From contig OX465583.1 in NCBI GenBank assembly GCA_950022655.1, positions 67,879,652-67,943,651 on the forward strand: 64,000 nucleotides of DNA, in the 5' to 3' direction. Origin of the DNA: Alentia gelatinosa. Lineage: Eukaryota > Annelida > Polychaeta > Phyllodocida > Polynoidae. Below, piece by piece: positions 19,010 through 30,682 of this stretch (positions are counted from its first letter, which is position 1; every line of letters starts with the position of its first letter). A program made the translations under genes and the position numbers. The notes below the pieces were generated by a model. It did no database searches and was not told the origin of the DNA. It was given only the letters and a program-made list of their open reading frames with translations.

Positions 19010-20075
19010 TTTTACTATATACCCATGCCGTATATACTGTAAATACGCACCGTTTCGGCATATGACGTAAACATACTGAACACTAAAATACGGACCACCT
19101 TGCCATACACTTTTATTGAGATGTTGGTTGTTAAGCCAAATGAAATTGATTTTTTTTTAAATTTCGGGTATTTATATATAACGTCCAACCATGCATGTAC
19201 AAGTCACAGAACTCGATGATAATTTTCCGTTTATGCGGAATTCGGCATAAATGCCTTGGTCCATACAAACCGTAAATTACCATCTAGTTCTGTGAATTGT
19301 ACAGCATGGTCAGGACGTTCTATACAAGTACCTTTTTACTATATATCCATGCCGTATATACTGTTAATACGCACCATTTACTATATACCCAGGCCAAATA
19401 TACTGTAAATACGCACCGTTTACTATATACCCATGCCGTATATACTAAAAATACGCACCGTTTACTATATACCCATGCCGTATATATATATACTGTGAAT
19501 ACGCACCATTTACTATATTCCCATGCCGTGTAAACTGTAAATACGCACGGTTTCGCCACATAATGTAAAAATACTGTACAGAACAGTGTTCTGTACGGAT
19601 AAATACGGAACACTGTTCTGTACACGTCATATTAGACATTAGTTTTAACTAGAATATTATAGTTATTAGCCAAATTAAGTTAATTATTCTATTGATTTTG
19701 GGTATGTAATAAATATAAAACGACCCACCATGCTTGTACAAGCTAAAAACTCGATGATAATTTACGGTGGTCAGGTCGTTTTATATAAGTACTTCCTATA
19801 TAGGAAACGTAATATAGACATAACCTTGTCTATTGGGCTTCAAATAGAGGTAGATGTCTGGCCGTATAACATAATCAGGGTCAATCTATTGGGGTTTCAT
19901 AGAGATTTAATTCTAATTAATTCATTTAGACCTAACAACTTATATTTTGATCAACGTATATGGGAAGGTGTTCCGTATTTTCCCGTACGGAACAGTGTTC
20001 CGTACGGTATTTTTACGTTATATGGCGAAACGGTGCGTATTTACAGTATATATACGGCATGGGTATATAGTACAT
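19010..20075. repeat. R9 array: 42-base units with foldback segments
   Basis: Units of TATACCCATGCCGTATATAC and following ACTGTAAATACGCACCGTTT occur singly at 19014 and in a run of five at about 19334-19556, and inverted at 20030-20070. A near-perfect palindrome of CCGTACGGAAC and its complement lies at 19983-20007. The unit length is divisible by three, so frames such as 19297-19533 stay open without being genes. Confidence 0.8.
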
Positions 20076-20361
20076 GGAGAATCATGCCACTTGTCATCAG
20101 AAGGGTGCAATATGAAGGGTCATTCACGGCCACCGTGTGGTACAATCACAAACTCTCCTGGTAATTGCTGTAACGATTATTTTGTCACAGGAAGTATTAC
20201 CTGAGGCACAGATGGCCAGTGTAGTACGTGGGGGTATTACACGCAAAGGCCGTTGTGATTGTACCCTGTCATAGCAGCACTGTGGGCACACGTAACGCTA
20301 AATCTCACTAAGACCCCGGGAATCCACCCCCGCCCCCTTACTTCCTGCTCCAATTAGGCTG

Positions 20362-20389
20362 TGACGTCACGCGACGATCTATGACGTCA
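20362..20389. promoter_or_regulatory. Pair of consensus CRE sites
   Basis: Two perfect TGACGTCA octamers start at 20362 and 20382, 20 bases apart, inside an inverted repeat (CTGTGACGTCA and TGACGTCATCACAG). CREB/ATF-type factors bind this octamer. No nearby coding exon or TATA box is seen, so the use is unknown. Confidence 0.4.
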
Positions 20390-20426
20390 TCACAGTAGGA
20401 GAGAACTCTAGTGTAGAGACTAAACT

Positions 20427-21262
20427 GGGATTCATGTAGCTCACAGGGTGTCTGAGACAAATCCTGCTGAGATTCATGTAGCTTAAATGGGATTTATACG
20501 ATGGGATTCATGTACCACACAGGGCGTTTTTCTGAGAGAAGTCCTGCTGACATTCTGTACTCGAAAACAATTTCTTCATCTAAATTACAGGGTTTCATTT
20601 CCCTGAGACCTGTTTCCCCCCTGTAGTTGTTAAAGACACCCCCCCCCCCCCAAAAAAAAACCAACAACCCAACAGAATCGCATGAGATTTTGAACCCTGT
20701 GACGTACATGAATCATGTAACGTGTGAATCCCACATTACAGGGTGTTTGTCTGAGACAAATCCTAGTGAGATTCATGTACTTCACAGGGTGTTAGTCCGA
20801 GACACATCCTAGTGAGATTCATGTACCTCACAGGGTGTTTGTTTGAGACAAATCCTAGTGAGATTCATGTACTTCACAGGGTGTTTGTCTGAGACAAATC
20901 CTGGTGAGATTCATGTACCTCACAGGGTGTTTGTCTGAGACAAATCCTAGTGAGAGTCATGTACCTCAAAGGGTGTCTGTTTGAGACAAGTCCTGCTGAG
21001 ATTCATGTACCGCACAGGGTGTTTGTCTGAGACAAATCCTGCTGAGATTCTGTACCCTGTAAAGTGGGATTCACACCATGGGATTCATGTGCCTCACAGA
21101 GTGTTTGTCTCAGACAAATCCTGCTGAGATTCTGTACCCTGTAAAGTGTGATTCATACGATGGGACCCATGTACCTCACAGGGTGTTTGTCTGAGACAAG
21201 TCCTGCTGAGATTCTGTACCCTGTAAAGTGTGATTCACACGATGGGATCCATGTACGTCACA
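20427..21262. repeat. 46-base tandem array with longer variant units
   Basis: Units of the form GAGATTCATGTACCTCACAG and GGTGTTTGTCTGAGACAAATCC repeat about 14 times. Several units from 21050 carry an extra segment (CTGTAAAGTGGGATTCACAC). A C11A9 homopolymer junction lies at about 20639-20659. No coding capacity was found. Confidence 0.9.
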
Positions 21263-21811
21263 GGTACTCGGAAGCTTTAATGATCTCAATCAAGATCAAA
21301 CTTCAATGATACTGTGTTTCTGGACATAATCTCATTTGATTTTTTTGATAACTTGTTTATATACAAAAGTTACATTTACGACTGTAAATGACTATTTGTA
21401 ATCATGAACTGGTCATGCATTAATACCAGCTGATACATTTCAGCTAAGGCCAGCCTTAGTAAAAGAGTGTGTCGGAGGATCATTGGCTTCCTGGCCATAG
21501 ACTAATACAATTCTCGGCATCATTGAGGGGAAGCCCTGTCGGATATGAAGGGTTAAGATAGTCGGATGGGGACTGAGCCTACCAGATAACAACCAGCAAA
21601 GCTCACGTCCCTCGCCCTGGTCCAGTAACCAGTCTCCAGGTCATGCCTCGGCAGAAAGGAGGTCTTTTACCGAAATAGTATCATCGTTTCAGAACAGAGT
21701 CGAAATTACTTTTCTTTTTATACTGCAGTCTATTGGGGCTATCGAGTGGAAAGGCAAACTGGCGTTGTCTGGTAGTGGGAGAAACACAGCTCTATATTTG
21801 CAGACTAAAGC
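21263..21811. other. Unique sequence, no gene seen
   Basis: No repeat match or coding signal was found. Confidence 0.35.
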
Positions 21812-22095
21812 CGGGCCCCCACCTACCACGATTCTGGTCCCGATAGGCACTACGACGGCCTTCCCGACACCATACCGATTCTATTGTGAGGTCAGCAAAA
21901 AACGCCAAGCGTAGAGGTCCCGATAAAATCCAACATGTTGGATTTTTCGTAGCCTGTCTTATAGTATCGTAGCCTATAGGGAAGATATTGTGGTCGTCGA
22001 GTATAATTCACAGATTGGATCACGACAGAGGTCTACAATTCTGGGACCTTCCGATAGGCTACGATTTGGGCATTTTAAATCGTAGCCATCGGGGA
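21812..22095. mobile_element. PIF/Harbinger-like miniature element
   Basis: The left end GCCGGGCCCCCACCTACCAC and the core ATCCAACATGTTGGAT (21928-21943) place it with the CACCTAC-ended group. Its right end merges into the next element. Confidence 0.5.
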
Positions 22096-22374
22096 GTCTG
22101 GCGTCCACCTACTACGATAGAAATTTAGACCTACCGATATGACCCCGATACAAAAACCCAATATCGGAGACATTTCGGGAAGGTGCAAAATCGTAGACAT
22201 TTGTCTAGACATGAAACTTCACTACGCATTGTATAGGGTTTTTATCGGTGTCTAATCGCAGAAACGTGGTCCACTGTCCCGACATTAGGTGACCTTCCGA
22301 TGTGATTTTGATTTTTTTTATCGGGAGGTTGGTGCATCGTAGAGCCATATCGTCGTAGGTGGACGCCGGACACG
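22096..22374. mobile_element. PIF/Harbinger-like miniature element, near full length
   Basis: The left end TCTGGCGTCCACCTACTACG and the right end CGTAGGTGGACGCCGGACA are inverted. The body matches 7183-7462 in the opposite orientation (TAGACCTACCGATATG; GTCTAGACATG). Confidence 0.65.
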
Positions 22375-22824
22375 CCAAAACGTGACATAGTCTTCTTGGA
22401 AGTGTCACGCCAATTTTTGATTATTTAAGAAAAACGTACAGTTCGAACAGTTTACACTAAATGGGCGTTTCTGAATGTAGTCTTAACTATGTAGATACAA
22501 GCTCGTAGTCTCTACAGTTTCTGTTTTAGATATGATGACAGTACATGGGACAAAACGTACGTTTACTGCATCATAAACAGGACCTTACAGGGGGAGGGGT
22601 TGTATCTGGTGACTGGAGTTTACAACCATGGATTAGGATTTTCGTTTAAAAATGCTTTGAGCTTCATTTTATTCTGAGTGTTAGTGTCAGTTTTCTGGAT
22701 ATCCGTTGTTAACATATCTCATATTTTAGTGCCTTGGTATAACGGTGATTTTTGGTATTTTAATGTTCTAGGGCCGTCTGTTTTCATGTTTACTTTGTAG
22801 TCTCCTCTGATTAGTTGGAATACT
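22375..22824. other. Unique sequence, no gene seen
   Basis: Nothing was recognised apart from AT-rich sequence leading into the microsatellite. Confidence 0.35.
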
Positions 22825-23043
22825 TTTATTATTATTATTGTTGCTATAATTATTATTGTTATTATTATTGTTATTATTATTGTTATTGTTATTATTATTG
22901 TTATTGTTATTTTTATCAATATTATTGTCATCACTATCATTATTGTTATCATTTTCATTATTATTATCATCGTTATTATCATCATTATATTATTATTATT
23001 ATCATTATCATCATTATTATTATTATTGTTATTATTATTATTA

Positions 23044-23116
<73 letters not shown>

Positions 23117-23117
23117 G
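22825..23117. repeat. TTA trinucleotide microsatellite
   Basis: There are about 290 bases of (ATT)n, interrupted by ATTGTT and ATCATT variants at the left and perfect at the right (about 23045-23114). The poly-Asn and poly-Ile frames that cross it on both strands are artefacts. Confidence 0.97.
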
Positions 23118-23757
23118 CGCTTGAAAAGCGTTTAATTTGCACTCCCTAATGAATATCTTTATGACCTTAGCTCCTACAGAGAGGACTGAAGCTCCAAGTA
23201 AGAAATAGACAAAAGTTACCATATCTACAAACCATTATGGAGTGGCAGAGAGCATGAAAATGAACCTTTCTTCTGTGTTAGGTAGAAGTGTCGATAAATA
23301 CTCAATATTAACTGGTTTCTGATACAAGCAGCTCAATTTGTTTTTATTATTTGTAAAGTTTTGCAGGACGTTCTATCGGTGTTCCAATTCCATCGAAACG
23401 ACATGTGGCGGTATGACTAGATGCATAGAAACGTTAAACAATCCATAGATAGCAAACCCTTCACACCTGGTCCCAAATATTTATGCTTATCAAATAAAGG
23501 TAGAATGTATCATGATGTTTTTCCTGTAGACGTGAGGTCGCCATGCAAATACTCGATATTATTGACTTCGCTAAAGGAGGACGGGTTTGGACTGAGTTCC
23601 ACAGAAATCACCATTAAATAGTCATTATAGGATTATTTTCACACAAACCTCAAGCATATGTTGTTTTCATGCACAATATCAAAGTTTTATGAAAATCGGA
23701 TTATTGTCTCCTTACAATAATTCATTATTGTAAAATTGACAAAACCAATAGCGCGGT
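23118..23757. other. Unique sequence, no gene seen
   Basis: No repeat or coding signal was recognised. Confidence 0.35.
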
Positions 23758-24112
23758 GATGCCTCCAGACATGTTTCTGTCCATAGCAGAGTGATGCCTC
23801 CGGGCATCTTCTGTCCTTAGCTCAGTGATACCTACAGGCATCATCCGTATTTAGTGCAGTGATGCCTCCAGACATCTTCCGTCCTTGGCACAATGATGCC
23901 TCTAGGCATCTTCCATCCTTAGCTCAGTGATGCCTCCAGGCATTTTTCCATAGTGCTGTGATGCTTCCAGGCATCTTCCGTTCTTAGCTCAATGATACCT
24001 TCAGGCATCTTCCGTTCTTAGCTCAATGATACCTTCAGGCATCTTCCGTTCTTAGCTCAGTGATGCCTTCAGACATGTTCTGTCCAGAGCGCAGTGATGC
24101 CTCCCATGAGTT
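23758..24112. repeat. 34-base minisatellite of GATGCC/GGCATC palindromes, 11 units
   Basis: Starts of GAT(G/A)CCT fall at 23758, 23793, 23827, 23861, 23895, 23929, 23960, 23994, 24028, 24062 and 24096. Each unit centres on GATGCCTCCAGGCATC followed by TTCCGTCCTTAGCTCA. The same palindrome appears at 1-80, 27385-27450, 56584-56740 and 61160-61220. Confidence 0.93.
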
Positions 24113-24169
24113 GATCAACAAGCAGTGACTGTCCTTCTGTGTCCGAGGTGCTAACCAGGCGGAAATAAA

Positions 24170-24274
24170 AACGGGGAATACCGTCTTAGCGAACAAACTT
24201 GAATATTATCGAAGGATAACACTTGTAGGAAAAGGGTCTTCATGTACGATCCTAGATTATTAAACGGGCCCCAG
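24170..24274. mobile_element. R5 fragment (right half)
   Basis: It ends in GATTATTAAACGGGCCCC and carries the CTTCATGTACGATCCTAG segment of the family. The left half is missing. Confidence 0.55.
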
Positions 24275-24640
24275 AATACCGGACTTGCCCTTGTCCATGT
24301 CAAATAGATCTGTTGGTCTCAAACATAATTGTCACGATGGCATTTTCAGGAGACGAAAGCTAAAATTGGCGATTCGTGTCCGAAAACGGCCATGGCCAAC
24401 ACAGCGCTTTTTATTCTCTGTTTTTTCTTGTCCATGATCAGTTTTACAACTTTTGTTGTGGAAATGTTATTTGATTCCAACAAACATTTATGGAACCAAA
24501 ACGCATTTATGGAAAGGAAAAAGAATTGCCTTAAGGCACTTTGAGGCGTGTTTTACTCCAAATGTTTTCATCCATCGTTGCATGATATGATATTTTTAAC
24601 GTTTGGTTTTGAATATATTGGAGTAGTATTTAGAAGGAAA
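24275..24640. other. Unique sequence, no gene seen
   Basis: An open frame at 24329-24544 would encode a hydrophobic stretch (TALFILCFFLSMISFTTFVV). It has no other support as a gene. Confidence 0.3.
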
Positions 24641-24920
24641 CCCACGAGATGAAAATAGCTTGGTCCGTACTCCACCGAGTTTGACTGCGGAGTTATTCAC
24701 GAAGCGAAGCTGAGTGAATTTCTTTGCAATCAAACGAGGTGGACTGCAGACTAAGTTACTTTCATCGAGTGGGTTTCAGATTTTATCTCACTCCGTATGA
24801 CATTATTTGTTGATAAAACGAATCCCCAATTAGTCATTGAGTATTGGGTACACGAACTTCACGGCCGTGGAGTACGAGTTCTTCATGCTAAGCCTATGGA
24901 GAGAAATACCGGGGTGAGAT
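24641..24920. mobile_element. R13 miniature element, copy a
   Basis: A foldback with the tip GAAGCGAAGCTGAGTGAA (24701-24718) is followed by a GGGGTGAGATAA end at 24911-24922. Relatives lie at 34520-34805 (inverted), 44739-45030 and 55911-56042. Confidence 0.55.
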
Positions 24921-25077
24921 AAAGATACGGAAGTGAATTCTACTGGGTAATATAGATATTGAATTGAGGGCAATTTGCCTGCTGATAACAAATACATGTA
25001 TGTAAAAGTGCGATGCAAAATCTATTACGTTGGCTTCGTTGTACAATTTTTATTCAGGGACTGGTCATTCCTTTTAT

Positions 25078-25290
25078 TATCCACCTAATACAAGAAAACA
25101 CTTAGGGAGAGTGTATCACCATACCCAGAGCATACAGATATATCCACCTTATACAAAGTGTCCATAAAAACACATAGGGAGTGTGTATCACCATACCCCG
25201 AGTATACAGATATATCCACCTAATACAAAGTGTCCATAAAAACACATAGGGAGTGTGTATCACCATACCCAGAGCATACAGATATGTCTA
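25078..25290. repeat. 72-base tandem repeat, about 2.9 units
   Basis: GTGTATCACCATACCC starts at 25111, 25183 and 25255, exactly 72 bases apart, with a partial unit before the first. Confidence 0.9.
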
Positions 25291-25365
25291 TGTTCCGGGT
25301 TTCGGGTGCGTATACGGAAAAATAGTGCGTACTGAAAAATAGCCCAATGATAAATACTATATAAC

Positions 25366-26074
25366 CAGGGAGCTGTTTCAATAGTTTTGGGGAGTAAAAG
25401 GGAACAGTGGTGACTATAAAATCCTGTTTCATAAATGGTGTCGCTGTTGAGATCCCGTTGCCGTTTGCTATGCCAGCATAACAAACGGGACATTTAATAA
25501 ATCTATATCTAATGAATAATTCAATAATTCCAAATTGTTCCTTGTGTTTTCCCCCATATTTCAGGTGTTTTTTTTTTACGTTTCTACGTGCATTTGTGGC
25601 TGAGTAACAGAGCCCATACTGTAGGTCTTGCTTGTAAGACATGCAAGTGATAGCCTAGGGTCGAGCAGTACAGTAGGAAACTGACTGAGTAGTGAAGTTA
25701 CTGCAGTTCTTGGTTCAGATAGTATAGTGGTTCTCACAAAGTAGTGACCATTCGAGAAACGTGAAAATCGAGTTGTGGGTAAAGAGATACACATGGAATT
25801 GTTCAGAGCATATTTTTATTTACTTAGATATGTTACAATGTGTTTTAAGATGGTTGTTTTGACCAATGTGAGAGGGTATACCATTTCGTGAACAGTGGCA
25901 GTAACAGCGGCAGGACTTCAGTTATGAAACGGTTACTGCCACTGTTGGTGCCACTCACACTGAAAGTGCCGTTCACTGTTGCGTCCACCAAGTATTGAAA
26001 CGGGAACTGCCACTGTGGTGCCACTGAGACCATCAGCGAGAGGATTTTCAACTATTGAAACAGGTCCCTGGTTT
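25366..26074. mobile_element. R2-ended element, copy b, about 709 bases
   Basis: ACCAGGGAGCTGTTTCAATA at the left and ATTGAAACAGGTCCCTGG at the right are inverted ends of the R2 type. The interior carries repeated GGCAGTAACAG/GTGCCACT words. No frame of interest was found. Confidence 0.5.
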
Positions 26075-27163
26075 CAGATAAAAGCTGTTGTATATTCCTC
26101 GGAGTCGATTCTACGCAATATCCTCACAGGCGCTCGGATATAACTATGCGTCAACTTCTCGGAGCATAAGACCACCATACTTTCATCATGTATTCAATCC
26201 TCACTGGTACAGGACTCTGGCTTCCGCTATCCAAAATCTACCTCATTCATTGAACTATAAACATTTACTAATCTTACGTATACAAGATTTCGAGTGTTCC
26301 TCCTTGTTCTTTTTTTTCTCGAAATTCAATGGCAACTGATCGCTAAATTACATTTATATGGAATATGTAGTTTGTCTAGAGTTTACTCAGACATAATCGT
26401 ACATAACATTGCTCTATTTTTTAAGATAAGGATGATATATATCTCAAACCTGTAGCGAGGGACTTATCGTATTTGCGAAATTATTGTGTATGACCTGACT
26501 ATCTGAAACAGATACCTGTGATACTAAAGCCTTTTATACATGTGAATCTTTCATACCATTCCATTTCATATACACACTAAACTTTATGATATAAAGCTAA
26601 GCGCTTGATAATATATTACCGTGATTCGAGGGGTCAATACCTTCTGTATCTTATGTATTTTTTTCCACAATATAATTTATTCCTTGACTTGCTAGCTGTA
26701 ATCATAGGTGTACATCGACCGGACTGCCTAAAATATACTGTAATGGAAGACCGTCTCATCTGAGATGTATAACTCACAAAAAAACAATAGTAAAAAATAT
26801 GCACTTTCAAAACGGTAGTGGTACAAATCGAGAGAAACGTCGAACACGTCTCCTTTCGCTCCTGAAGGGAGTGCAGGAATGAGAAATGCTCATAGGCCAA
26901 CGTTAAGTCTCGTACATTCATCTTCTAGTAAGTGTCATAAGTGAAGGCAGTGTGGCTATTTTGACAGACTACCGTAAATCACTTTGTGGGGAGAATAGGA
27001 GTTTTACAGCCCAATATAGTCGTTAAACCGCGCCTTGTCCCTCAACTCTCTTTTCTATCTCCTTATTCGTGAATGCTGGTTATTTACTCGCTGCCAAGGT
27101 GCACCGGCTGGGTGAATTTTAAAAGAAAGAAAGTTGTCTTATCGTGGTCGCTGTGGTGTTCTC
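26075..27163. other. Unique sequence, about 1.1 kb, no gene seen
   Basis: Short frames (26088-26339, 26634-26921 complement) have no recognisable domain, and no repeat match was seen. Confidence 0.35.
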
Positions 27164-27453
27164 TTAACCCTATAAGGACGACCGCCTATGGCAGAACTAC
27201 ACACTTGGGGACGGCTACTAGTGACCATGTACACTTCTAGGGAATGGGGGCATTGTCCTTTGAACTCAAAATTATTATCATAGAATTCAAAAATATGATG
27301 TTACACCTATATTCTGTGCAAATTTCAAGTTGATTGTTAAAATGTTTCCTTTGGAAAAACAATTTCATACAAATCCAGCAAATGATGCCTGCAGGCATCA
27401 CCCGCCCCCTGCTGGTTGATGCCTAAAGGCATCATGTGCCCTTAAAGGGTTAA
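27164..27453. mobile_element. TTAA-bounded miniature element, piggyBac-like (R14 copy 2)
   Basis: TTAACCCTATAAGGAC at the left and CCTTAAAGGGTTAA at the right form inverted ends with TTAA on both sides. Two GATGCC..GGCATC palindromes lie near the right end. Confidence 0.6.
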
Positions 27454-27626
27454 TAGAAGACGATCATGGATGGATCAACCTAAATATACAAACATATAAA
27501 TATTATCTATTCACTTTAAAAGAAACCGCTACAACAAGAATATCTTTTCCAGGATCGACAAAGAGTCATATCATGGACTGATATGATAACCTTTATATAA
27601 AGCAATAACAATGATATCTTTTCCGG

Positions 27627-27907
27627 TATCGCCCATGTAAATCGTCATCGTAGTCATTCATCTAAAATCGCTCTTTGTTTTAAAAACCAACCCCAGTATC
27701 ACCCATATAAATTGTAATCATATTCATCGATTCAAAATAATTCTTTATTTTAAAAATTCACCCAAGTATCGCTCATATAAATCGTAATCGTAGTCTTTTA
27801 TTTAAAATCGCTCTTTGTTTTAAATACTCACCCCAATATCGCCCATATAAATTATAATCGTAGTCGTCGGTCTAAAATCGCTATCTCTTTTTAAAAACTC
27901 ACCCCAG
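27627..27907. repeat. 70-base tandem repeat, four units
   Basis: TATC(G/A)C(C/T)CAT starts at 27627, 27697, 27767 and 27837, exactly 70 bases apart. Each unit ends in TTTAAAAACTCACCCCA. Confidence 0.9.
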
Positions 27908-27984
27908 GCTATATAAACCTCTCTTTGGGAACAATATGGCGGACGGACGTAGACTTGCCGCTTGGTGATGGCACGGGTGAGATT

Positions 27985-28412
27985 AGGCTACCCTCCTCGC
28001 TGGGATAAAGGGACTGGTACAATCGGTTATGGTGTCCGATTTCTGGCGCTGTTTAGCTCCAGCATTCCCAACACTCTCCATACAGATAACCTGGCTACTG
28101 GTCAGGATAACTGCCGGGAGATTGATACCCTCTCACTTTGATCTCAATCGGGTCACAGTCAGGAGCTGGCAAAATGTATTGCTATGATAACACAGGCAGC
28201 CAGGGAACTGGAGGAGGAGAGGGAGGAGGGGTAGGAGGATGTAAAGGGTTACAGGGAGTGACTAGGGCGACATATACAGGAGATTCTGTTCCTACTGGAC
28301 AAATCTTTGATTCATGGGCCAGTCAGAGAAGGATACATACTATAATGAACTTTATTCTGATTGCGATTAATCATTTAGTGAATGTTCATAATCAAAGACT
28401 TGAGCAAGTTTA
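27985..28412 (+). mobile_element. R1 miniature element, copy d
   Basis: It lacks the PIF/Harbinger-like insertion seen in copy a (GGTTATGG at 28025-28032) and has a single unexpanded terminal segment. The right end is GAGCAAGTTTA and the left end is truncated. Confidence 0.65.
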
Positions 28413-28928
28413 GGGTCAGATATACACGTCGCCCTCTGCAGTGTGTGTGTTCCCAGACCTGGATGCAGGGTTTATCTCCGTCCAATCGGTGCTTTGCTAA
28501 GCGATTTACTCCCCATCGCAAACCCCCGTTGAAGGTAAGCTCCGGGTACTCATCCCCAGCTGTGAATAGGCGGAGGAATTAATATAGGAAATGTGCGCTC
28601 ATAACCACCCCCTCCCCCACCCCCCCCCAAAAAAAAATAGATAAAATGATTTTAAAAAAACCAACAAAACAAACCTGTCAGCTCGTAAAGGGATGACCCC
28701 TTCCTCATGGTGCCAGATGCCAATTTTAATCCCTTTTCTGCGAAATCCAGGGACCTGGCAGCCTTTAAGGAAATATTGTTCCACCAACTGTGACTGGTCT
28801 GGCCATAGGGAAAGTTATTGGACAGATGAAATTAGCTCATATGAGTTATTTCCAGAGGAGGCAGATATTAAAGAGGTATTGAATAAAGTGTTATTAATCG
28901 TGGATACTTGTCACATGCAAATTACGTA
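28413..28928. other. Unique sequence with C/A homopolymer
   Basis: A C-rich run joins an A9 run at about 28600-28637. No gene was recognised. Confidence 0.35.
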
Positions 28929-29545
28929 ATACCTCTGCCCGTGTCGGCAACCCAATTAGGGGCCATTTACCAACCATCTGCTGTCGGCTTTATGGAACAT
29001 TGAACAAGTCAAGGACAAGGTTTCACTAATCATTGGCTGACCCTTGTCTAGCTGTCCTACATCTACCGACTGGGGCCGACTCCATTAGGCTGGCTCGCCT
29101 GAGATAAATTACTGTTCCTTTGTCGCTGTTCAGAAATCGGTAGGTGTGTACTGGGCTTAAGGTTTATTTGACCATTCCGGTGTGTGGCATACTCTTCTCA
29201 GCAACCCTTAAGACAAATTTGGGCCGATATCGGAACACACCATGGGGGGTATTTCTTAAACTCCGTTGTCGCCGACAAAATTTATCAACATGTTGATAAA
29301 TCTGTCGGTGCCGATTTCGGAACATGGACCTGTACTTTGTCGGCGACAAAAGAACATCCCTGCAGGGGGTTAGGACTAGTCCTAGGCCAGGGACTGGAGG
29401 GGGTGCCACACTGGGCGATTCTGTACCAGGGGCCTGGCCTGAGACTTAAGACTGTTCCTTTGTCTCAGACAAAGGAACATCCATGTTCCGGAATCGTACA
29501 GTGGGTAATGGTCTTTAGTGCCGATTGCCACTCGGAGATTGAGGC
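28929..29545. mobile_element. Degenerate R4 copies, two in tandem
   Basis: 28929-29160 ends in ATCGGTAGGTGTGTACTGGG. 29161-29545 holds the R4 core TTTATCAACATGTTGATAAA (29281-29300) and a hairpin TTCCTTTGTC-TCA-GACAAAGGAA near 29456-29478. Confidence 0.5.
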
Positions 29546-30306
29546 GAATACCCCTACGACTTACCTACCAACCTTGGTTTATCTGTTTTATAATCCACAA
29601 CGACATATTTCTTTCTGCGTCAATGAAGGCCAGTACTATAAAAAGTATAGAATACTTTAATCAAATACTGATGAGGTTCGTAATCTCTGACCCCAAATCT
29701 TCTGAGAGGTCTTCCCTTTAATCTGTCCCTTTCTCCTTAGCTTCATCCTCCATAGTCGCCTGTTGACTTACTGTCACCTGTGCCTTAGTGCTTCACGCCA
29801 TCTTGGAAATCTCATTACCCGTATGCCAGAGATATAACGCTTTTCTGTGAAACCTCTCCGTGTAGAAGTGTCTCTTACATTGATCACTTCCACAAAACCT
29901 GGGTGACAAAATATAAGATGGCGGAACACCATTCTGAGCATGATGAAGAAGGAGGAGATCTGCTTGGAGTATCACGTGCCTAACTCAGAGGTCTTTGAAA
30001 CTTTTATTACCTACTATATCTAAAACGGTAGAATTTTGTCGAATCCGCTTGAAGTTGCTCCTGCACATAGAGACATAGTGAACCAGACCTAGGGCTGGAG
30101 ACTGAGGTGCCACGAGAGTGAGAATCTCGTGCAGGCACGAGACCACTCCGCTGGTTGCCGGCAAATTTAGCCCTTTCAAAACTCCGCTGATTCCCCCACC
30201 CACCACCACCACCACACTTCTTAGAGTATCTGTCTCACACTGCACCGCTAGAGTAACCTTCGGAAACTCGTTTTGCGGCACAATAAACCGGAGCGGCGCA
30301 GTGTGT
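29546..30306. other. Unique sequence, no gene seen
   Basis: No coding or repeat signal was recognised. The short frames present have no domain. Confidence 0.35.
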
Positions 30307-30315
30307 ATCTGTCTG

Positions 30316-30381
30316 TGTGGAGCAGTCAGCAGAGTGTCCGTCTAGGAAGGCGAGTGTTTGGGGTTCGAACCCCACTACGGC
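30316..30381 (+). other. tRNA-like sequence, SINE head or tRNA pseudogene
   Basis: GGGGTTCGAACCCC (30360-30373) is a perfect B box and T-arm. A weak A box (GTCAGCAGAGTG) lies about 40 bases upstream. The acceptor ends do not pair, so this is not a functional tRNA gene. Confidence 0.4.
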
Positions 30382-30504
30382 AGCTCACTTGAAAACTACT
30401 TTTGGGACTCGGACTCGACGAAGTCGCTAGTCTTAAAATAAAAAGGAACATTGCAGTGTTTATCGACTGATACTGCTAACCGTTTAGGGGGCAAACTTCC
30501 ATAT

Positions 30505-30640
30505 TACTATATACCTGTGGGCGAATGTCTCACGTTTTTACTGACCAGGAGTATAGATTCCGTTTGTCACTGAGTGACGAAAGAATATTCATACGTCCCC
30601 CCGTACCACATAACCACTTATTCTGCTAGTTAGTGGGTTC
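30505..30640. repeat. R3 interspersed repeat fragment, copy b
   Basis: It aligns with 9730-9870 (GCGAATGTCTCAC, ACTGACCAGGAG, ATTCATACGTCCC). Confidence 0.5.
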
Positions 30641-30682
30641 TAGAATGGCATTCTTAATGATTTTTAGGTATATGATAATAAA

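Noticed and set aside
19297..19533. Open frames with repeated Tyr-Thr-His motifs
   Set aside because: The 42-base R9 unit is a multiple of three and keeps frames open. The same happens at 37455-37943.
22719..23222. Poly-Asn and poly-Ile/Tyr open frames
   Set aside because: They are translations of the TTA microsatellite on either strand.
23758..24112. CRISPR-like array of regular repeats
   Set aside because: Units repeat over their full length with no unique spacers and no nearby cas genes, and the genome is eukaryotic. It is a minisatellite. The same applies to 55520-55906 and 56584-56740.
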